Assembly: GCA_036274595.1 (NCBI GenBank)
Contig: DASUFL010000087.1
Span: forward strand, 72,245 to 136,244
From: WS-9 sp036274595
GTDB lineage: Bacteria; Eisenbacteria; RBG-16-71-46; SZUA-252
DNA: 64,000 nucleotides
Reading direction: 5' to 3'
Every line of letters starts with the position of its first letter. The first letter of the stretch is position 1. This document shows, piece by piece, positions 34,098 to 42,499 of the stretch. The translations under genes were made by a program, and so were the position numbers. The notes beneath the pieces are model-generated. The model made no database searches, was not told the DNA's origin, and was given only the letters and a program-made list of their open reading frames with translations.

Positions 34098-34843
34098 TGC
34101 GGTCTCCGGGTGCTGTTCGAGGATTCGCGCCACCGGTCCCGCCACCCCGAGATCATGACGCTCTCGTCCGCCGGCGCGTCCCCCACGACCTGGAGCACTT
34201 CACCCGAGGGATCGAGCACGACCGTGCGGTGCGCGGTCGTGTTCATGTCGAACGCTCCATCGTCGATGCCCCAGAAGAGATTCATGTTGGCCACGTAGAC
34301 ATCGTGGAATTCGGACCCCTCCAGACTGAACCGATCCTTGTGGTCGATCGTCGCCCAGTACGTCAGCTCGCTCTTCATGGGGGCTCGCGTTCCGGTGTTC
34401 AGGTAGAGGTTGCGCCGGTAGTGCGCGCAGAGATCGGCGTAGTAGCGCACGGCTCGCCACGTGGCGGCCTGGGGGATCCGGTTGGGACCGATGCCACGGG
34501 ACCACCACACGACGGCGTGCGCCGTGTCGGCCCCCATCTCCCAGTGATGGTCGAGCGCATTCAGGACCAGAGGATCCCGCTCAGGGTACGTGGACTCGGC
34601 GATCGCGAGAAGGCGCGCGCCCAGGGTGTCGCTGGCGGCGCGCTCCACGGACACGCTGAACGCGTAGCCCGTCTCGTCGAGCGTGAACGGACGATCGCCG
34701 TAGCCTTCCGCCTCGGCCCGATCGACGAAATAGCCCAGAGGCGCGGCCCTGGCTGGGACCGGCCGCCCGAAGGCGGCTAGAGCCGCGAGCGGCAGCATGA
34801 CGGCGAGCGCGGAGACCCGCCGCCGGCATTGGGTTCGTTCCAT
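34094..34843 (-). CDS. exported protein of unknown function
   Basis: This is a 249-residue protein with a signal peptide (RVSALAVMLPLAALAAFGRPVPARA). The mature part has AEAEGYGDRPFTLDETGYAF, HHWEMGADTAHAVVWWSRGI, a Tyr/Arg-rich segment (RAVRYYADLCAHYRRNLYLN) and TYWATIDHKDRFSLEGSEF. A run of His, Asp and Trp residues hints at a metal or sugar site. I recognise no family. Its stop overlaps the TTG start of the sugar-dehydrogenase-like gene, so the two are likely co-expressed and may be secreted together. Confidence 0.68.
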   Translation of the reverse strand: MERTQCRRRVSALAVMLPLAALAAFGRPVPARAAPLGYFVDRAEAEGYGDRPFTLDETGYAFSVSVERAASDTLGARLLAIAESTYPERDPLVLNALDHHWEMGADTAHAVVWWSRGIGPNRIPQAATWRAVRYYADLCAHYRRNLYLNTGTRAPMKSELTYWATIDHKDRFSLEGSEFHDVYVANMNLFWGIDDGAFDMNTTAHRTVVLDPSGEVLQVVGDAPADESVMISGWRDRWRESSNSTRRPH

Positions 34844-34984
34844 GCGTCACCTCGGGGCCCCGGCGGCTCCCCTCGATGATGCGCCGGGGCCCCGCGCCAC
34901 GCCAAGGGACAAATATCTCGACCCTGGGCCCCGGAAAACAGGGTTTGCGCCTCGAGGGGCTGGGGTAAAATCGGCGCCTCGATC

Positions 34985-34998
34985 CGGACTTAAGTCCG
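34985..34998. repeat. palindrome upstream of the glyoxalase-like gene
   Basis: CGGACTTAAGTCCG is a perfect 14-base palindrome, 44 bases before the ATG at 35043. It could be an operator or overlap the promoter. Confidence 0.35.
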
Positions 34999-35042
34999 AT
35001 CCTCGGCGCCGGCATTCACCCCGTTGTTGGAGGTACGTCGTC

Positions 35043-35516
35043 ATGGCATCGACCCAACCCATTCCCGATGGCTTCACCACGGTCACGCCGTCCCTCTGCT
35101 TGAAGGACTGCAACAAGGCGATCGACTTCTACAAGAAGGCCCTCGGAGCCGAGGAGCTGATGCGCATGCCGGGGCCGGACGGCAAGATCATGCACGCGGA
35201 GATCAAGGTCGGTAACTCCCACATCATGATGAACGACGAGATCATGGGCTCGAGATCGGCCGAGACGCTCGGAGGCTCGCCCGTGAACTTCTATCTCTAC
35301 GTGGGGGACGCCGACGGCGCGCAGAAGAAGGCGATCGCCGCCGGCTGCAAGGAGATCATGCCGGTCGCGGACATGTTCTGGGGCGACCGGATGGGCGCGG
35401 TCTCCGACCCGTACGGCTACAAGTGGAACTTCTCCACGCACATCAAGGACCTGACTCCCGAGGAGATCCAGAAGGGGCAGGACGAGTGGATGAAGCAGAT
35501 GGCGGGCTCGCGCTAG
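35043..35516 (+). CDS. VOC (glyoxalase/PhnB-like) superfamily protein
   Basis: This 157-residue vicinal-oxygen-chelate protein of the PhnB/3-demethylubiquinone-methyltransferase-like group is made of two beta-alpha-beta-beta-beta units: VTPSLCLKDCNKAIDFYKKA with LGAEELMRMPGPDGKIMHAE, and NFYLYVGDADGAQKKA with WGDRMGAVSDPYGYKW. Putative metal ligands are His and Glu in MHAEIKV and Asp/Tyr in the C-terminal DPYG motif. No reaction can be assigned. ATG 35043 is supported by TTGGAGGTACG. Confidence 0.87.
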   Translation: MASTQPIPDGFTTVTPSLCLKDCNKAIDFYKKALGAEELMRMPGPDGKIMHAEIKVGNSHIMMNDEIMGSRSAETLGGSPVNFYLYVGDADGAQKKAIAAGCKEIMPVADMFWGDRMGAVSDPYGYKWNFSTHIKDLTPEEIQKGQDEWMKQMAGSR

Positions 35517-35538
35517 GCGGCCGTCTCATCGGTGCGGC

Positions 35539-35570
35539 GGAGCCCTTCGGCCACGCGGCCGGAGGGCTCC
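35539..35570. terminator. bidirectional terminator between convergent genes
   Basis: GGAGCCCT and AGGGCTCC enclose an inner GGCC-ACGC-GGCC hairpin, giving a 12-pair stem with a small symmetrical bulge. CGTCGTTTCA follows on the plus strand. It lies between the glyoxalase-like and Kelch genes. Confidence 0.65.
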
Positions 35571-35577
35571 CGTCGTT

Positions 35578-37869
35578 TCAGCGGAGCAGCACCACCTTGC
35601 GCGTCTGGAACGCGCCTTCCGATTCGATGCGATAGAAGTACGTTCCCGCCGCCACCAGCACGCCCCGTCCGTCCGTGCCATCCCAGCGAAGCGAGCTCGA
35701 TCCCTGGGGCAGCAGTCCACGCCGAAGCTCGCGCACGAGCCGTCCGTGCACGTCGTACACGGCGATCCGCCCTTCGCGCGGACGGGTGAGATCGAAATCG
35801 ATCGCGGCCGAGGAACGGAAGGGATTCGGGTAGGCCGCATGGAGCGTCATCGCCGCGGGCGCGCTTTCGGCCGGAGGCTCGGCCACCGCCGTCAACTGGC
35901 CGAAGAGGAGCTCGTACGTGTCGTCCTGGAGGGCGCCGTCCAGCCCGCCGTAGACGAGCATGCTCTGACGCACGGGATCGTAGACCGCCACATGGCCGCT
36001 GCGGGACGACGGCGAGAGTCCCGTGGGCTGGAGCGCCGTCCACGTGGGCGTACCCATGAGGGAGAGGGCCCAGGCGTCACCGCGGAAGGTCGTGCCGTCG
36101 AATCCGCCGAAAACGACCAGCCGGTCGCGCGACTGATCGTAGATCGCGGTCGGCTGGTAACGTTGCGACGGAGGCGTGCCCGACCCGCTGATCGAGGTCC
36201 AGGCCGGTGCGCCCGAAAGCGAGAGCGACCACACGTCGTTGAACAGCGCGCTGTCCGTACCCCCGAACAGCACCATCGAATTCGTGACCGGATTCCGTGT
36301 CGAGCCCGCGAGGAACCGGGCGGCCGGCGGCGTGCCGGAGGGCGCGAGCTGGCTCCACGTGGGCGTGCCCGAAAGGGAGAGCGCCCACGCGTCGTTGTAG
36401 AGGAAGTCGCCGAGGCCCCCGAAGACGACGAGGCGGTCCCCGGCTGGATCGTAGACGCCGCACGCCCCGAAGCGCTCGGGAGGCGGAGTGCCGGCTGGAT
36501 TGAGCTTGGTCCACGCAGGCGTCGCGCCGAGCGTGAGACTCCAGACGTCGTTCAGCTGATGGTTCCCGACGTCGGACCCGCCGAACACGAGCATGCGGTC
36601 GTGGGTCGAATCGTAGACCATGAGGTGCCCGTCCCGCGCGTCCGGCTTGGTGCCCGAGGGATTGAGATTGACCCACGTCTCGGTTCCGAGCACGAGCGCC
36701 CACGCATCTTGAAGCAACCCGTTCGCGGACTGGCCCCCGAACACGATCATGCGGTCGCGCGGCACGTCGTAGGCAGCGGCGTGGTCGGTCCGCGGCGGCG
36801 CCGGTCCGCCGAGCGGCGCCAGCGTCGCCCAGGCGGTGCCGCCGGACAAGGAGAGCGAGAGAAGCGCGTTCGTCGGCTGATCCGCGAGCCCGCCGAAGAC
36901 GAGCATCCGGTCGCCCGCCGTGTCGAGCACCGCCACGTGATCGTAGCGTCCCGCGGGGATGTTGCCGGACGGCGCGAGCTGCGTCCACGCGGCGGACGCG
37001 AAGGGAAGCGCCCACGTCGTCCCGGGCGGCTCTCCGGTTCCGTCATCGCCTCCGAACAGAACCATGCGGTCGCGCGTCACGTCGTAGATCGCCCTGGACC
37101 CCGCGCGCGGCGGCGGGGGCGTTCCGGTGGGCGTGAGGAGCGTCCACGTGGCCGTCCCCGCGAACGAGAGCGACCAGAGATCGCCCCAGAGGCCGGTGCT
37201 GTTGACGCCGCCGAACACGACGAGGCGATCGCGAACCGAGTCGTAGATCGCGGCGTGGCGCGCGCGGGGATCGGGCGGACCGCCCGACGGAGCCACATTG
37301 GACCACGCCGGCGTTCCCGCAAGGTCGAGCGCCCACGCGTCGTTCCGGTAGGTGAGTCCCGTCTGGCCGCCGAACACCACCATGCGATCGCGCACCGGAT
37401 CGTAGATCGCGCTCTGCCCCGATCGCGACGGAGGCGGGCTTCCCGTGGGCACGAGCTGCGTCCAGGCGGGGCTCGCGCCGAGCGAGAGCGCCCACACGTC
37501 GCCGAGAGCCCCCGGCGCCGCGCCGCCGTAGACGAGCATGCGGTCGCGCACCGGATCGTAGATCGCGCTCGCGCCGCGGCGCGCGGTCGGCGGCGTCCCG
37601 GCGACCGCGAGGAGCTTCCAGGTCGGCGTTCCGGCGAGGCTCAGCTCCCAGACGTCGTTCTTGAGCGACGATCCGGCGAGCCCGCCGAAGACGAGCATCC
37701 GGTTTCGCACGGGATCGTAGATCGCCGCATGCTGCACCCGCGCCGCGGGCGGCGGGAACGAGAGGAGCGACCAGACTCCGTCGTCGGTCGCGACCGCCGC
37801 GGACGGGGTGAGCGGTGATGCGAGAAGCGCCGCGGCGACGAGGACGCCGCGGATGGCCGGACGGATCAC
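35578..37869 (-). CDS. secreted Kelch-repeat protein with C-terminal sorting domain
   Basis: This 763-residue exported protein has a signal peptide (RGVLVAAALLASPLTPSAAVA) and about twelve Kelch-type repeats of roughly 50 residues. Each carries a strand like IYDPVRDRMLVYGGA and a Trp-containing end such as DVWALSLGASPAWTQL. Twelve repeats are enough for one double or two separate propellers. The last 85 residues are an Ig-like FlgD-type domain (AYPNPFRSSAAIDFDLTRP...GTYFYRIES) ending KVVLLR. Such proteins are often surface or extracellular binding proteins. The start is GTG 37869, overlapping the cytochrome stop in GTGA; the open frame further upstream lies over the cytochrome gene. Confidence 0.85.
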   Translation of the reverse strand: MIRPAIRGVLVAAALLASPLTPSAAVATDDGVWSLLSFPPPAARVQHAAIYDPVRNRMLVFGGLAGSSLKNDVWELSLAGTPTWKLLAVAGTPPTARRGASAIYDPVRDRMLVYGGAAPGALGDVWALSLGASPAWTQLVPTGSPPPSRSGQSAIYDPVRDRMVVFGGQTGLTYRNDAWALDLAGTPAWSNVAPSGGPPDPRARHAAIYDSVRDRLVVFGGVNSTGLWGDLWSLSFAGTATWTLLTPTGTPPPPRAGSRAIYDVTRDRMVLFGGDDGTGEPPGTTWALPFASAAWTQLAPSGNIPAGRYDHVAVLDTAGDRMLVFGGLADQPTNALLSLSLSGGTAWATLAPLGGPAPPRTDHAAAYDVPRDRMIVFGGQSANGLLQDAWALVLGTETWVNLNPSGTKPDARDGHLMVYDSTHDRMLVFGGSDVGNHQLNDVWSLTLGATPAWTKLNPAGTPPPERFGACGVYDPAGDRLVVFGGLGDFLYNDAWALSLSGTPTWSQLAPSGTPPAARFLAGSTRNPVTNSMVLFGGTDSALFNDVWSLSLSGAPAWTSISGSGTPPSQRYQPTAIYDQSRDRLVVFGGFDGTTFRGDAWALSLMGTPTWTALQPTGLSPSSRSGHVAVYDPVRQSMLVYGGLDGALQDDTYELLFGQLTAVAEPPAESAPAAMTLHAAYPNPFRSSAAIDFDLTRPREGRIAVYDVHGRLVRELRRGLLPQGSSSLRWDGTDGRGVLVAAGTYFYRIESEGAFQTRKVVLLR

Positions 37870-38642
37870 TTGGCGCCCTCCAGCTGTTTGAGGCCCTGCT
37901 CGGCCATCCGGTCCTTCGGGTCGAGCTGGAGCGCTTTGTGGAATGCATCGGCCGCGTTGTCCTTCTGCCCCGCGGCCATGTAGACCCCGCCCAGACCGTC
38001 CAGGGCGCGCGAGGAGTTCGGATACTGCTCCACGTTCAGCTTCATCACACGGATCGCGTCCTCGAACTTCCCTTTGTCCGAGAGATTCATGCCCAGCTCG
38101 ATCAGGCTCACGTCGCCGAAATCGTAGGCGTTCCGTCCATAGAAGCGCGCCCGTAGAGCCTGGTAGGAGGCGAGCGTGCTGTCGATCCCCGAGGTCTCGT
38201 AGGTCCATCCGAGCTCCTCGACGAGCGTGGCGGGAGTGGGACGGCCGTGATGGCAGGTGATGCACCCCACGGTGACGCGATGCGTGCCCTGGAGTTTCAT
38301 CTTGTTCAGATCGGCATGGACATCGCCGGTCATCCTCATCATGTCCCGGGCGATGTCCTTCTTTGGATTCTTGTCGGATGCAAAATCGAAGGAAGAGAGC
38401 GGCTTCCCTTCTTCGCCCACGTGGCAGTGGTTGCAGCGGACGCCGAGCGAGCGCGTGAAGGCCATCATGGCCCCGCGGAGCTCCTCCTTCGACGTGGTCT
38501 TGGGCAGGACCTTGAGGTTCTTCGCCTTGTCCGGCCAATCCCAGGCGGGAGGCTCCTGCGCGAGAGCGTGACCGGCGAGCGCGAGGACGAGCGCCGCGGA
38601 AGCGACGGAAACGGCTGCGGACGGCGGAACGGGGATTCGCAT
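37866..38642 (-). CDS. diheme c-type cytochrome with TPR tail
   Basis: This is a 258-residue periplasmic cytochrome with two CXXCH sites: LGVRCNHCHVGEEGKP and VGCITCHHGRPTP. The surrounding pattern (methionine-rich AMMAFTRSLG, DMMRMTGDVHADLN) resembles the photosynthetic-reaction-centre cytochrome c family that is widespread in non-photosynthetic bacteria. The C-terminal third contains TPR helices (LNVEQYPNSSRALDGLGGVY, DAFHKALQLDPKDRMAEQG). ATG 38642 is supported by AGGAGACTCG and gives a signal peptide ending at ALAQ. It overlaps the Kelch gene in GTGA, so both probably go to the envelope as a pair. The redox partner is unknown. Confidence 0.87.
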   Translation of the reverse strand: MRIPVPPSAAVSVASAALVLALAGHALAQEPPAWDWPDKAKNLKVLPKTTSKEELRGAMMAFTRSLGVRCNHCHVGEEGKPLSSFDFASDKNPKKDIARDMMRMTGDVHADLNKMKLQGTHRVTVGCITCHHGRPTPATLVEELGWTYETSGIDSTLASYQALRARFYGRNAYDFGDVSLIELGMNLSDKGKFEDAIRVMKLNVEQYPNSSRALDGLGGVYMAAGQKDNAADAFHKALQLDPKDRMAEQGLKQLEGAK

Positions 38643-38840
38643 CGAGTCTCCTGTCCGGCTACGGTTGTGCCGCGTCAGCGCGCGCGGCGAGGGCGGGGGT
38701 CGGCGGAAGCCATGAGAGAGTCCGGCGCATGGGATCACCTCACGAAGCGGGGCTTGCGGTCCAGTAACCAAGCCTACGCCCGGTGCGAGCGGGCGTCAAA
38801 CGAGTGTGGCGGGCCAGGGTGCGTGGTAGTCTCCCCCTCC

Positions 38841-39653
38841 ATGGGCCCCTACATCCTCGGTCACTCGGACCACGAAACCCGCCGGCTCATCCTGCAGCAC
38901 CAGATCTACGGACCGATCACGCGCCGCTTCTTCGAGGCGGCGGGGATCGGGCGCGGTATGAAGGTGCTCGATATCGGAAGCGGGGCGGGCGACGTCGCGC
39001 TGCTCGTCGCGGATCTGGTGGGCCCCTCGGGGCGCATCGTGGGCGTGGACCTGAACGCCGAGATCCTGAGCACCGCGCGGGAGCGCGCCATGGTCGCCGG
39101 CTGGAGCAACGTGGAGTTCCTGGCCGGCGATTTCGCGACCGTCGTGACGGACAAGGACTTCGACGCGGTCGTGGGGCGCTGGGTGCTCATGCACGTGCCC
39201 GACCCGGTGACCCTCGTCCGGAATGCCGCGGGGCGGCTTCGCGTCGGAGGGATCGTCGCGTTCCACGAGAACGACTTCACCTATCCGCCCACGACCTTCC
39301 CGCCCACACCGGTCGACACCGAGGTCGGACGCTGGCTCGTGCCTCCGCCAGGCGGCCGGGGCCCCGAGATGCAGATGGGCACCAAGCTCTACACCACGTA
39401 TCTGGACGCGGGCCTCCCCGCGCCCCAGTTCCGCCTCGAGGCCCCGCTCGGCGGCGGGCCCGAGTGGCCCGGCTTCGACTACGTGGCCGAGACCGCGCGC
39501 AGCCTCCTCCCCATGCTCGAGAAGATGACCGGCGTCAAGCCGGAGGAGGTCCAGGTGGACACGCTGGGCGCACGGCTCAAGGACGACGCGATGAAGCACC
39601 GCGCCGTCCAGATGCTCCCTCTCATGTTCGGAGCGTGGACGCGCAAGGTTTGA
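38841..39653 (+). CDS. SAM-dependent class I methyltransferase
   Basis: This is a 270-residue methyltransferase of the Methyltransf_25/31 kind. The SAM-binding glycine loop is KVLDIGSGAGDVALLVADLV, with the acidic end of strand 2 in RIVGVDLNAEIL; motif IV is FDAVVGRWVLMHVPDP. The C-terminal part (PEWPGFDYVAETARSLLPML) would form the substrate lid. The substrate is unknown. It begins shortly after the divergent promoter region with the cytochrome operon and is followed by purT, with which it may share a transcript. Confidence 0.88.
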   Translation: MGPYILGHSDHETRRLILQHQIYGPITRRFFEAAGIGRGMKVLDIGSGAGDVALLVADLVGPSGRIVGVDLNAEILSTARERAMVAGWSNVEFLAGDFATVVTDKDFDAVVGRWVLMHVPDPVTLVRNAAGRLRVGGIVAFHENDFTYPPTTFPPTPVDTEVGRWLVPPPGGRGPEMQMGTKLYTTYLDAGLPAPQFRLEAPLGGGPEWPGFDYVAETARSLLPMLEKMTGVKPEEVQVDTLGARLKDDAMKHRAVQMLPLMFGAWTRKV

Positions 39654-39702
39654 CGGTCTAGATTCGGTCTCTCGACGTTTCGCTTCAACCTCCGGAGGAT
39701 CC

Positions 39703-40932
39703 ATGCGTCTCGGCACCCCGCTGGCACCCGGCGCCACGAAAGTCATGCTCCTGGGGGCGGGCGAGCTCGGCAAGGAAGTCCTGATCGCGCTCCAGAGGCT
39801 CGGCGTCGAGACGATCGCGGTGGATCGCTACCCGAACGCCCCCGGGCATCAGGTCGCGCACCGAGCGCACGTGGTCGACATGACCGACCCCGCAGCGATC
39901 CGCGCGGTGGTGGAAGCCGAGCGTCCGCATTTTGTCGTCCCCGAGATCGAAGCCATCGCCACGGAGGAGCTCGTCCGCATCGAAGAGGACGGCCTCGCGA
40001 CCGTGATCCCGACGGCGCGCGCGACGCGGCTCACGATGAACCGCGAGGGCATCCGCCGCCTCGTCGCGGAGACGCTCCGCCTCCCCACCTCGCGGTACGA
40101 GTTCGCCGAGAGCGAGGCCGAGCTCGCCGCGGCCGCGTCGAGGATCGGATTCCCGTGCGTGGTCAAGCCGGTCATGTCCTCGTCCGGCAAGGGACAGTCC
40201 GTCGTGTCGGGCCCGGGCGACGTGGCGCGCGCGTGGGCGTACGCGGAGAGCGCGGGGCGCGTGAAGCAGGGCCGCGTGATCGTGGAGGAGATGATCCAGT
40301 TCGAGTACGAGATCACGCTCTTGACCGTGCGATCCGTCGGCGAGAACGGGGCGAGCCGGACCTCGTTCTGCGAGCCGATCGGCCACGTGCAAGTGCGCGG
40401 CGACTACGTCGAGAGCTGGCAGCCCCAGCCGATGGGCGACGTCGCGCTCGCCCGCGCGCGGGACATCGCCAAGCGGGTCACCGACGACCTGGGCGGACGC
40501 GGCGTGTTCGGGGTCGAGCTCTTCGTGAAGGGGGATCAGGTCTGGTTCAGCGAGGTCAGCCCGCGCCCGCACGACACCGGCATGGTCACGATGGCGACGC
40601 AGGTCCAGAGCGAGTTCGAGCTCCACGCGCGCGCCGTGCTCGGACTCCCGGTGAGCACGGCGCTCCGGTCGCCTGGAGCGAGCGCGGTGATCTACGGCGG
40701 GCTCGAGGCCAAAGGGATCGCGTTCGAGGGCGTGGACGAAGCGCTCCGCGTTCCGCAGACGGACCTCCGTCTCTTCGGCAAGCCGGAGTCCTTCACGCGG
40801 CGCCGCATGGGGGTCGCGCTCGCGTGGGGCGACGACGTGAGCGAAGCGAGAGTGCGCGCCAAGATCTGCGCGGGTAAGGTGAAGCCGGCCGAGGCCGGGA
40901 GCCCCGCGAGCGAGGCCCCCGTTCCCGCCTAG
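39703..40932 (+). CDS. purT: formate-dependent phosphoribosylglycinamide formyltransferase
   Basis: PurT makes formyl-GAR in purine synthesis from GAR, formate and ATP, replacing the folate-dependent PurN. The 409-residue ATP-grasp enzyme has KVMLLGAGELGKEVLIALQ, NAPGHQVAHRAHVVDM, VVKPVMSSSGKGQS, VIVEEMIQFEYEITLLTVR and FFVKGDQVWFSEVSPRPHDT-like FVKGDQVWFSEVSPRPHDTG, all near-identical to E. coli PurT. A spacer with AACCTCCGGAGGATCC gives a strong ribosome site. Only the C-terminal tail is unconserved. The gene ends convergent with the OmpA lipoprotein. Confidence 0.96.
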   Translation: MRLGTPLAPGATKVMLLGAGELGKEVLIALQRLGVETIAVDRYPNAPGHQVAHRAHVVDMTDPAAIRAVVEAERPHFVVPEIEAIATEELVRIEEDGLATVIPTARATRLTMNREGIRRLVAETLRLPTSRYEFAESEAELAAAASRIGFPCVVKPVMSSSGKGQSVVSGPGDVARAWAYAESAGRVKQGRVIVEEMIQFEYEITLLTVRSVGENGASRTSFCEPIGHVQVRGDYVESWQPQPMGDVALARARDIAKRVTDDLGGRGVFGVELFVKGDQVWFSEVSPRPHDTGMVTMATQVQSEFELHARAVLGLPVSTALRSPGASAVIYGGLEAKGIAFEGVDEALRVPQTDLRLFGKPESFTRRRMGVALAWGDDVSEARVRAKICAGKVKPAEAGSPASEAPVPA

Positions 40933-40939
40933 GCCTACG

Positions 40940-41623
40940 TTACCGCGACGCGGCCTGCGAGGCCGCCTGATCGCGGAACTCCTCGCTCGCGTAGATCGCC
41001 ACTTCCACCCGCCGGTTCTTGCTCCGCCCCTCCTCGGTCGCGTTGGATACGATCGGCTCGTCCTCGCCGCGCCCCACGGTCCGGATGCTGCGTCGCACCC
41101 CGCGCGAGCGGAGATAATCCGCCGCCGCGTCGGCGCGCCGCTCGGAGAGGCCCTGGTTGTACGCCTCCGTGCCGACGTCGTCCGTGTGTCCCACGATGAG
41201 GAGATCGGAGTTGTCGTACTTCTCGAGGCTCTCCGCCAGCGTGTTCAGGTTCTGACCCGCCTCGCCGCGGACCGCGTCCGAGTCGAAGTCGAAGAGCAGG
41301 CCCGACGCAAACGTGACGGTGATGCCTTCGCCGACCCGCTGCACGACGGCTCCCGGGATGTTCTGCTGGAGCTCCTGGGCCTGCTTGTCCATCTGATGGC
41401 CGATGATGGCGCCGGCCGCGCCGCCGACCGCGGCGCCGATGATGGCGCCCGTGGCCGTCGAGCCCGCCGCGTGTCCGATCACCGCTCCGACCACACCCCC
41501 CGCACCTGCGCCCACGACCGCTCCCTGCTGCGATTTGCTCCACGACGAGCAGCCGGCTCCCGCGAGAAGGATCAAGGCCGCCGCGATCGCCGGGGTCGCT
41601 CGTGAATTCCTGATTCCGTACAT
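40940..41623 (-). CDS. OmpA-family lipoprotein with glycine-zipper domain
   Basis: This 227-residue outer-membrane lipoprotein has a lipobox (LLAGAGCSSW), a glycine zipper (GAVVGAGAGGVVGAVIGHAA...GAAVGGAAGAIIGHQMD), and a C-terminal OmpA domain that binds peptidoglycan. In the OmpA domain FASGLLFDFDSD, LLIVGHTDDVGTEAYN, LSERRADAAADYL and EEGRSKNRRVEVAI are standard; Asp in GHTD and Arg in KNRRVE bind meso-diaminopimelate. It is like YiaD or Pal-type proteins and probably stabilises the envelope. Confidence 0.93.
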   Translation of the reverse strand: MYGIRNSRATPAIAAALILLAGAGCSSWSKSQQGAVVGAGAGGVVGAVIGHAAGSTATGAIIGAAVGGAAGAIIGHQMDKQAQELQQNIPGAVVQRVGEGITVTFASGLLFDFDSDAVRGEAGQNLNTLAESLEKYDNSDLLIVGHTDDVGTEAYNQGLSERRADAAADYLRSRGVRRSIRTVGRGEDEPIVSNATEEGRSKNRRVEVAIYASEEFRDQAASQAASR

Positions 41624-41829
41624 GGATTCCTCCTGAGACCGGGTTCCTGATTCCCTGGGCCGGCATTACTACGCAGGAACAGTGCCAGTGCCGTGACGCA
41701 TGGCGGTTAGCGCAGGAAGGTGAAAGCAGGGCGTACCGGAAAGGACCTTCGTACCAAGGCGGGTTGTAATCGCGGGTAGAGGGGCGCGGAAAACGCGTCG
41801 GGACAACGCTCCACCGTTCCCGGTGGCCA

Positions 41830-41845
41830 TGGCACAGGGAGTGCA
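41830..41845 (+). promoter_or_regulatory. possible sigma-54 promoter before the DJ-1/PfpI gene
   Basis: TGGCACAGGGAGTGCA has GG and GC at the eleven-base spacing of -24/-12 promoters and lies 73 bases before the ATG at 41918. Such a match can occur by chance in a window this size, so confidence is low. Confidence 0.35.
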
Positions 41846-41917
41846 GCTTGCCGCGGCGACCGAAGGCCGGGCCGTACGACCCGGCGGCACTCAGGCCATC
41901 CAAGGATCGGAGGAGTC

Positions 41918-42493
41918 ATGGCCCGCATCGCATTCCTTCTCGACGACACGTTCGAAGATTCGGAATTCCGCATTCCCTTCGACCGGCTGACGCAGGGCGG
42001 CTTCGATTGCGTGGTGATCTCGTCGGAAGGCAAGAAGCAGGTGAAGGGAAAGAAGGGCGAGGAGGTGGTGACGCCCGATCGCTACATCAACGAGGTGTCT
42101 CCCGACGAGTTCGATGCGCTCGTGATCCCGGGTGGCTACTCGCCCGATCGTTTGCGGATGGATCCCGCGATGGTCCGCTTCACGCGGCAGATGTTCGACA
42201 GCGGCAAGACGGTGGCCGCCATATGCCACGCGCCCTGGATGCTGGCCGAGGCGGATGTCCTGGGCGGCCGCGCCGTCACGTCGTGGCCGTCGATCCGCAC
42301 CGACCTCATCAACGCCGGAGCGGAGTGGGTGGACCGCGAGGTGGTGGAGGACGGAAATCTGATCACGTCACGAAGGCCCGGCGACCTCCCCGCGTTCAGC
42401 GACGCGATCCAGCGCCGCCTGAGCCGCGTGATCCGGGGTCGAGTCAGGCACGAAGACGAGAGCACCTATCCCGAGGATCACCCGACGATCTAG
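41918..42493 (+). CDS. DJ-1/PfpI family protein (type 1 glutamine-amidotransferase-like)
   Basis: This 191-residue member of the DJ-1/PfpI superfamily resembles bacterial YhbO/PfpI glyoxalase-deglycases and intracellular proteases. The N-terminal Glu that activates the cysteine is in DTFEDSEFRIP. The nucleophile elbow is VAAICHAPWMLAEADV with the catalytic Cys followed by His. LVIPGGYSPDRLR and ITSRRPGDLPAF are the expected other motifs. It likely removes glyoxal-type adducts or aids stress survival. A possible -24/-12 promoter lies upstream and a convergent subtilisin gene follows directly. Confidence 0.9.
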   Translation: MARIAFLLDDTFEDSEFRIPFDRLTQGGFDCVVISSEGKKQVKGKKGEEVVTPDRYINEVSPDEFDALVIPGGYSPDRLRMDPAMVRFTRQMFDSGKTVAAICHAPWMLAEADVLGGRAVTSWPSIRTDLINAGAEWVDREVVEDGNLITSRRPGDLPAFSDAIQRRLSRVIRGRVRHEDESTYPEDHPTI

Positions 42494-42499
42494 CGCGCC

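Noticed and set aside
35746..37818. A 690-residue plus-strand frame over the Kelch gene
   Set aside because: Shadow frame; its repeats merely mirror the Kelch repeats.
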